This document shows positions 5,465 through 10,096 of a stretch of 10,096 bases of DNA, piece after piece; the first letter of the stretch is position 1, and every line of letters begins with the position of its first letter. A program made the position numbers and the translations under genes. This DNA comes from Candidatus Poribacteria bacterium (lineage in GTDB: Bacteria > Poribacteria > WGA-4E > WGA-3G), in contig JAPPMR010000914.1 in the NCBI GenBank assembly GCA_028818995.1, positions 1 to 10,096 of the forward strand, given 5' to 3'. The notes beneath the pieces were generated by a model. It did not search any database. It was not told the DNA's origin and worked only from the letters and a program-made list of their open reading frames with translations.

Positions 5465-6851
5465 TAAACGAATGGAATACGTAGTTATATATGAGAAGGG
5501 TGACAGCAGTTATGGTGCTTATGTGCCAGATCTCCCCGGTTGCATCACCGTAGGTGAGACGTTAGAAGAAACCCAAACGTTAATTCAAGAAGCTATTGAA
5601 TTTCATATAGAAGGATTACAAGAAGACGGTGACGATGTTCCGCAACCGTCTTTAAACATTCCTGTTCAGTATGATATTCCATACCTTGGCGTACACAAAG
5701 TCGTCGAAAATTATGTACATAACGACGATCCTGCCCTCTTTTCATGTAAAGACTCTGCTGGTCATCTTTACCTTGTTACCGTTAGTGAAAACGATCAAGG
5801 TAAAACATGGCTTCGTGTTGAAATTTCTAATGAACGTTTTAATTTTATACGCTCTGGTGAAATAGACCTTCGTAAGGCGTTCACCGAAGCTGAAAATAGC
5901 ATCCTGTTCCAGATAAAAAACCCACAAGATGATTCAACAGAACCTTCGCTAAAAGTTATCCAGCCCAATCAAATCGCAGATGATATGCTCCCGCTACCGG
6001 GTGAACGCCTCGGACTTAAAACTGAAACGCTTCCACCACTCAGCAGTCCTGAAGAACTGGCAATATCCAACAATAGAGAAATTCTAAACTTAACTATGAA
6101 CTTTTCTGGAGTTTTCAGAACAGAGGCACCTATTGACCCTTTAGGCAAAATACTAACTGGATTGCAAAAAGTAATTAACAGAATTGGTGCGAAATGTGCT
6201 AATTCGATTTCAAAAAAGATGCCTGAAGACATAAAAAGCCCATTGGGTATCTCAATGTTAGATGTTGGTGCAGGTTCATTTGACATTCGACTTGCTTCTA
6301 CAGAACTTGTTGATCTTTTTAAATCTTCTAATCTTGGAAATGCTTTTGATGAGTTTTTTAAACTCTTTAATGCCGGAAGTGACCAAGATCAACTGAAACT
6401 GTTCATGGAACAATTAGGACCAAAAGTTGCAAAAGATTACACTGATTTCCTCAAACCACTCAGTGAATCCGTAATAGATACCAGATTCACGTGGACATCG
6501 CCACATCCTGACCGCGGTGCAACAGCGCAACTATCCAAACAACAAATGCAAAAGGCTGTTGATATTCTTGAGAAAATTCAAGAAGAAACATTAGAAACAA
6601 TCAGAATCTATGGAACTTTAGTCGGTATCTCTCTCAGATCCAAATCATTTGAAATAGAAACATCTGATGATAACTATTATGAAAGAGATTTTTTTAAAGG
6701 AAAGATTACGGATGAAACTTATGAGACTGAGACCGTAAAGAATGCGACAGTAAGCAAGACCTATATTGCAGAGATACAAGGATTTGTTGAAATTGGTGAA
6801 ACCAAAGATGAAACCAATATTAAGTTCAGACTACTTAGTCTCAGCCAGTAA
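5457..6851 (+). CDS. hicB: HicB-type antitoxin domain fused to a DUF6575-like protein
   Basis: Counting from ATG 5457 the protein has 464 residues. Residues about 6-66 are a standard HicB antitoxin domain (EYVVIYEKG, then GAYVPDLPGCITVGETLEE, then an EAIEFHIEGL helix), the part that normally neutralises HicA. Typical HicB proteins are far shorter and may add a small DNA-binding domain; here the chain continues for about 390 more residues. Residues about 74-154 (YLGVHKVVE, DDPALFSCKDSAGHLYLV, WLRVEISNERF, GEIDLRKAF) resemble the DUF6575 family from memory, a family of unknown function. Residues 200-330 are mostly helical, and 370-460 look beta-rich (TLVGISLRSKSFEIE, then YIAEIQGFVEIGE). No membrane segment or catalytic motif is seen. 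The gene overlaps the frameshifted hicA and ends 24 bases before hsdR. An in-frame fusion caused by stop loss is as possible as a functional fusion. The HicB domain is secure and the rest uncertain. Confidence 0.8.
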   Translation: MKDKRMEYVVIYEKGDSSYGAYVPDLPGCITVGETLEETQTLIQEAIEFHIEGLQEDGDDVPQPSLNIPVQYDIPYLGVHKVVENYVHNDDPALFSCKDSAGHLYLVTVSENDQGKTWLRVEISNERFNFIRSGEIDLRKAFTEAENSILFQIKNPQDDSTEPSLKVIQPNQIADDMLPLPGERLGLKTETLPPLSSPEELAISNNREILNLTMNFSGVFRTEAPIDPLGKILTGLQKVINRIGAKCANSISKKMPEDIKSPLGISMLDVGAGSFDIRLASTELVDLFKSSNLGNAFDEFFKLFNAGSDQDQLKLFMEQLGPKVAKDYTDFLKPLSESVIDTRFTWTSPHPDRGATAQLSKQQMQKAVDILEKIQEETLETIRIYGTLVGISLRSKSFEIETSDDNYYERDFFKGKITDETYETETVKNATVSKTYIAEIQGFVEIGETKDETNIKFRLLSLSQ

Positions 6852-6875
6852 TTCTACTGCAACTTAGATACAATT

Positions 6876-9749
6876 ATGTCCGAACGTTCCGCAGTACAGG
6901 AGCCGATGCTCAAATACGCCGATGAAATCGGGTGGCAGTCTATTTCCCCATCAGAAGCGATGCAGATGCACCGTGGTGATACCGCCTCGCTTTACTTCCC
7001 TGATGTCCTGAGAGCACAACTCTTGAAACTCAATGAAGGCATCGTAGACGATTCTAATTGCGATGAGATTATGCGGCAACTCGGTCTACTCAACGCAACA
7101 CTTGAGGGAAATCAGAAAGCACTTTCCTGGATGCGCGGTGAACAGTCAATTTTCGTTGCGGATGAAAACCGCAACCGCAACGTTAACCTCATCGACTTTG
7201 AAAATCCCGATAATAATCTATTCCATGTTACCGATGAATGGGAACATCAAAACGCAGCGCATCGCAATCGCGCCGATGTAGTGTTCCTGATTAACGGGAT
7301 TCCCGTAGCAGTCGTGGAAACCAAAAACGCTGGTAAACCAGACGGATTAGCACTCGGTGTCGAACAAATCCGCCGCTACCACAACGAAACGCCGGAGATA
7401 TTCACCACCGCCCAACTCTTCGGTGTCACGCAACTCCTTGACTTCTTCTACGGCGTGACATGGAACGTGACTCGCAAAAATCTGTTCAACTGGAAAACCG
7501 ACGAAGCCACTAACTACGAGCAGAAAGTTAAAACCTTCTTCAATCGCGATAGTTTTTTGAAGGTCCTACAGCGGTCCATTATCTTCCAGAGCAAAGACGA
7601 CCAACTTACCAAAATCGTGTTGCGTCAACATCAGACGCGCGCTGTGGAGAAAGTAATTGAACGGGTTCAGGATCCGAACAAACGGCGCGGACTTGTCTGG
7701 CATACACAAGGCAGCGGCAAAACCCTCACCATGATAAGCATCGCTGCCCGGCTACTACGCGGTGGAGAACAGACAGAAAAACCGACTGTGTTGATGGTCG
7801 TTGATCGCAATGAACTCGAAAGCCAACTCTTTAGAAACATCACCGGCTACGGCATCACCGCGCTTGAGGTCGCGCAAAGCAAGGATGATTTGGAAAGGAT
7901 TTTAGCCTCCGATTATCGCGGCTTGGTCGTGTCAATGATTCATAAATTCGACAAGAGACCCGCGAACCTCAACACCCGTGAAAGCGTAGCAGTGCTGATT
8001 GATGAAGCACACCGAACAACCGGTGGCGATTTCGGGAATTACCTGATGGCTGCGCTCCCCAACGCAACCTATATCGGATTCACCGGCACCCCAATTGACA
8101 GCCTCTCTAAAGGCGAAGGCACATTTAAGGTGTTTGGGGTAGATGATAAACAGGGATACTTGGATAAATACGCAATTTCCGAATCTATCGAAGACGGCAC
8201 CACTGTCCCTTTGAATTATACCCTTGCCCCATCTGAATTACAGGTTAATCGCGAGACATTGGAACGGGAATTCCTAAGCCTCGCGGTAACAGAGGGAGTG
8301 AGTGATCTGGAGGAGCTTAACGCGATCCTTGACCGTGCTGTTCAGTTGAAGGAGATAATGAAAGCACCTGAGAGGGTAGATGGCATTGCTGAATATGTCG
8401 CCAAACACTTCAAAGACACCGTAGAACCGATGGGATTCAAAGCGTTTCTGGTCGCTGTAGACCGCGAAGCGTGCGCACTTTACAAAGAGGCATTGGATAA
8501 GTATTTACCGCCGGAATACTCAGAGGTCGTCTATTCTCCCTATCATCAAGACCCTGAGAATCTAAAAGCGTATCATTGCTCCTCTGATGAAGAAAAGGAT
8601 ATCCGCAAAAAATTCATCAACAAAAATGAACAACCAAAGATATTGATTGTAACTCAGAAATTATTGACCGGTTTTGACGCGCCGATTCTTTACTGCATGT
8701 ATCTTGATAAACCGATGCGCGACCACGTGCTATTACAAGCGATTGCGCGTGTCAACCGACCCTATGAGGACGAAGACGGCTTGGTAAAACCCGCCGGTTT
8801 CGTCTTAGATTTTGTTGGTATCTTTGAGAACCTTGAAAAAGCACTTGCCTTCGATTCTGACGAAGTCGCGAGCGTGATTCAGAATATTGACGTGCTCAAA
8901 GCGGCTTTCGCCAAGCAGATCCGCGAGGATGCAGCGGCTTATTTACCGTTTGCCGCCGGTTGGGACGATAAGGCGAAAGAACGAGCCATTGAACATTTTG
9001 ACGACAAAGACAGTCGAGAAGTTTTCTTCAAATTCTTCAAAGGGTTACAAAATCTCTATGACATTCTTTCACCGGATGCCTTCTTACGCGAATTCATAGC
9101 GGATTATCAGGCATTAGCAACCCTCTATGGATTAATTCGTAATGCACATTCTGACCGCATTTACATTGATAAGGAGTTGACCGCCAAGACGCGAGAACTT
9201 TTACAAGTGCACACGGAGAGCCACCTATTTGAATTACCCGATGCCGTTTATGAACTGCAAGCGGACACCTTGCAGAAAATGGATCAGAGTGATACATCCG
9301 ATACGGTCAAGGTGCAGAATTTAAGGAAGGCACTGCATCGGACGGTAGCAAGCGAAGGCAAATCAAAGCCGTTTCTAATTTCCATCGGTGACCGGGCAGA
9401 AGCAGTCGCAGAGGCTTATGAAAGCCGTCAGATGGCGACGCAAGATGTATTGGCTGAGTTTAGAAAATTAGCAGAGGAATATGCACATGCCGCAAGAGAA
9501 AGCGAACACCTCGGTTTGGATGAGAACACCTTTGCGGTCTACACAGTACTTAAAGACGTTATAGAAAACGTTACTTCAGAACAAGCGCAAGCTGTCAATC
9601 AAGTATTTGAGCAATTCCCTGACTATCAATGGGACAATCAGCAAGCCAGCCAGCTGCGGATAATGCTTTATCGCACATTGGAACCCACAGTTGGAATAAA
9701 AAATATAGTCGAAACAGCAAATAAATTGTTAAGATTGGAACGCTTATGA
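6876..9749 (+). CDS. hsdR: type I R-M restriction (translocase/nuclease) subunit HsdR
   Basis: HsdR is the ATP-driven DNA translocase and nuclease of type I restriction enzymes; two copies join the HsdM/HsdS methylase core, pull in DNA and cleave far from the target. The 957-residue protein is full length and has all expected parts. An N-terminal PD-(D/E)XK nuclease has RADVVF with D134, AVVETK with E148 and K150, and EQIRRY (163-168, the QxxxY motif). A superfamily 2 motor follows: HTQGSGKT (276-283, Walker A), DEAH (376-379), GFTGTP (401-406), TGFDAP (598-603) and QAIARVNRPY (621-630). A helical C-terminal region contacts the core complex. No clear Shine-Dalgarno precedes ATG 6876; an in-frame ATG at 6906 follows AGGAG closely, but MSERSAVQEPML matches usual HsdR beginnings, so 6876 is preferred. 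It lies 24 bases after the hicB fusion and overlaps the metallopeptidase gene by ATGA. It is visibly richer in GC than the GHKL-nuclease gene. Confidence 0.97.
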   Translation: MSERSAVQEPMLKYADEIGWQSISPSEAMQMHRGDTASLYFPDVLRAQLLKLNEGIVDDSNCDEIMRQLGLLNATLEGNQKALSWMRGEQSIFVADENRNRNVNLIDFENPDNNLFHVTDEWEHQNAAHRNRADVVFLINGIPVAVVETKNAGKPDGLALGVEQIRRYHNETPEIFTTAQLFGVTQLLDFFYGVTWNVTRKNLFNWKTDEATNYEQKVKTFFNRDSFLKVLQRSIIFQSKDDQLTKIVLRQHQTRAVEKVIERVQDPNKRRGLVWHTQGSGKTLTMISIAARLLRGGEQTEKPTVLMVVDRNELESQLFRNITGYGITALEVAQSKDDLERILASDYRGLVVSMIHKFDKRPANLNTRESVAVLIDEAHRTTGGDFGNYLMAALPNATYIGFTGTPIDSLSKGEGTFKVFGVDDKQGYLDKYAISESIEDGTTVPLNYTLAPSELQVNRETLEREFLSLAVTEGVSDLEELNAILDRAVQLKEIMKAPERVDGIAEYVAKHFKDTVEPMGFKAFLVAVDREACALYKEALDKYLPPEYSEVVYSPYHQDPENLKAYHCSSDEEKDIRKKFINKNEQPKILIVTQKLLTGFDAPILYCMYLDKPMRDHVLLQAIARVNRPYEDEDGLVKPAGFVLDFVGIFENLEKALAFDSDEVASVIQNIDVLKAAFAKQIREDAAAYLPFAAGWDDKAKERAIEHFDDKDSREVFFKFFKGLQNLYDILSPDAFLREFIADYQALATLYGLIRNAHSDRIYIDKELTAKTRELLQVHTESHLFELPDAVYELQADTLQKMDQSDTSDTVKVQNLRKALHRTVASEGKSKPFLISIGDRAEAVAEAYESRQMATQDVLAEFRKLAEEYAHAARESEHLGLDENTFAVYTVLKDVIENVTSEQAQAVNQVFEQFPDYQWDNQQASQLRIMLYRTLEPTVGIKNIVETANKLLRLERL

Positions 9750-10045
9750 GCACCAATAAAGCAGATTTGAAAGGGGCGGTAAAACAGTGGGCAGACCGTA
9801 TCGGTGTGAAGGTGCGGGAGATTCATCTCCGTCAGATGCAACGGAAGTGGGCATCAATATCGACAAATGGACGTTTGACGCTCAACACCGATCTACTCAA
9901 CCTACCAGAGACGTTGACAGAATTCGTCATTGTCCATGAATTGGTGCATCTCCTTGTTCCTAATCACGGTAAGCTGTTTAAGGGTTATATGTCTGCGTAT
10001 CTTCCAGATTGGGAGGAAAGACAGAATCGTTTAAGATTGCTTTAA
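9746..10045 (+). CDS. YgjP/DUF45-type zinc metallopeptidase (short form)
   Basis: This 99-residue protein has the core of the YgjP-like (DUF45, SprT/M48-related) family. A KWASISTNGRLTLN segment (34-47, the usual rWGS...G.i.lN pattern) is followed by HELVH (64-68), with catalytic E65 and zinc ligands H64 and H68, then VPNHGKLF with H74 as the probable third ligand. Family members outside such loci are often over 200 residues; the short form seen here recurs next to hsdR genes in my recollection. The start overlaps the hsdR stop by four bases, so the two are translationally coupled. Its role in type I systems is unknown; processing or turnover of HsdR or related proteins is speculation. The remaining 51 bases after its stop hold no recognisable gene or terminator. 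Confidence 0.88.
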   Translation: MSTNKADLKGAVKQWADRIGVKVREIHLRQMQRKWASISTNGRLTLNTDLLNLPETLTEFVIVHELVHLLVPNHGKLFKGYMSAYLPDWEERQNRLRLL

Positions 10046-10096
10046 CTGACATTTCTCAAATCTATCAAGGATGTAGTAAACATCACGAGATCATAG

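Noticed and set aside
5742..6286. Open frames of 61 and 105 codons on the - strand
   Set aside because: Antisense to the hicB fusion, without ribosome binding sites or recognisable motifs.
5271..6851. A single 526-residue protein from 5271
   Set aside because: Residues 35-62 are hicA read in the wrong frame; the shifted frame gives a canonical HicA tail ending in ATGA overlap with hicB. Two genes with a frameshift explain the sequence better, although the hybrid may be translated.
1..10096. CRISPR array, tRNA or rRNA, insertion sequence ends
   Set aside because: No short regularly spaced repeats, no tRNA-like or rRNA-like sequence, no transposase and no flanking terminal repeats were seen; the only long repeat is the one inside hsdS.

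Overview
This 10-kb window reads as a piece of a bacterial defence island. Every supported gene lies on the + strand. The base composition is moderate to AT-rich, Shine-Dalgarno sites and sigma70-type promoters are recognisable, and toxin-antitoxin and restriction-modification (R-M) genes are packed together with small overlaps. I cannot name the organism. Chromosomal accessory DNA of an environmental bacterium fits best, and nothing seen is phage structural, plasmid replication, tRNA or rRNA.

Layout, left to right. (1) 19-375: a small PIN-like DUF5615 protein, the usual toxin-like half of DUF433/DUF5615 pairs; its partner would lie just off the left edge. (2) 376-581: an intergenic region with inverted repeats and a good promoter (TTGACA, 17 bases, TAAACT). 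(3) 582-3723: a tight two-gene cassette. A complete C5-cytosine DNA methyltransferase overlaps by 14 bases a 679-residue protein with an N-terminal GHKL (Hsp90/MutL/MORC-type) ATPase and a C-terminal PD-(D/E)XK nuclease-like domain. This looks like an ATP-dependent R-M system of the MORC/MutL-like class. (4) 3821-5032: a type I specificity subunit (HsdS) whose two target-recognition halves are near-duplicates (about 70% identical over 153 residues by hand count, no gaps). (5) 5033-5270: a strong extended -10 promoter with a 15-base palindrome at the expected transcription start. (6) 5271-6851: a hicA toxin gene broken by a one-base frameshift at an A7 tract, overlapping a hicB antitoxin that is fused to a large DUF6575-like region. 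(7) 6876-9749: a complete type I restriction subunit (HsdR). (8) 9746-10045: a small YgjP/DUF45-type zinc metallopeptidase overlapping hsdR by four bases.

How the genes may work together. hsdS and hsdR are parts of one type I system, but no hsdM adenine methyltransferase is present anywhere in the window. The HicAB-like module sits between hsdS and hsdR, and the methyltransferase/GHKL-nuclease cassette lies directly upstream of hsdS. The simplest reading is a type I operon into which other defence modules have been inserted, with hsdM just outside the window or elsewhere. The most unusual points are the twin-TRD HsdS (predicting a palindromic bipartite target), the GHKL-ATPase/nuclease restriction protein, and the frameshifted HicA next to a HicB fusion.
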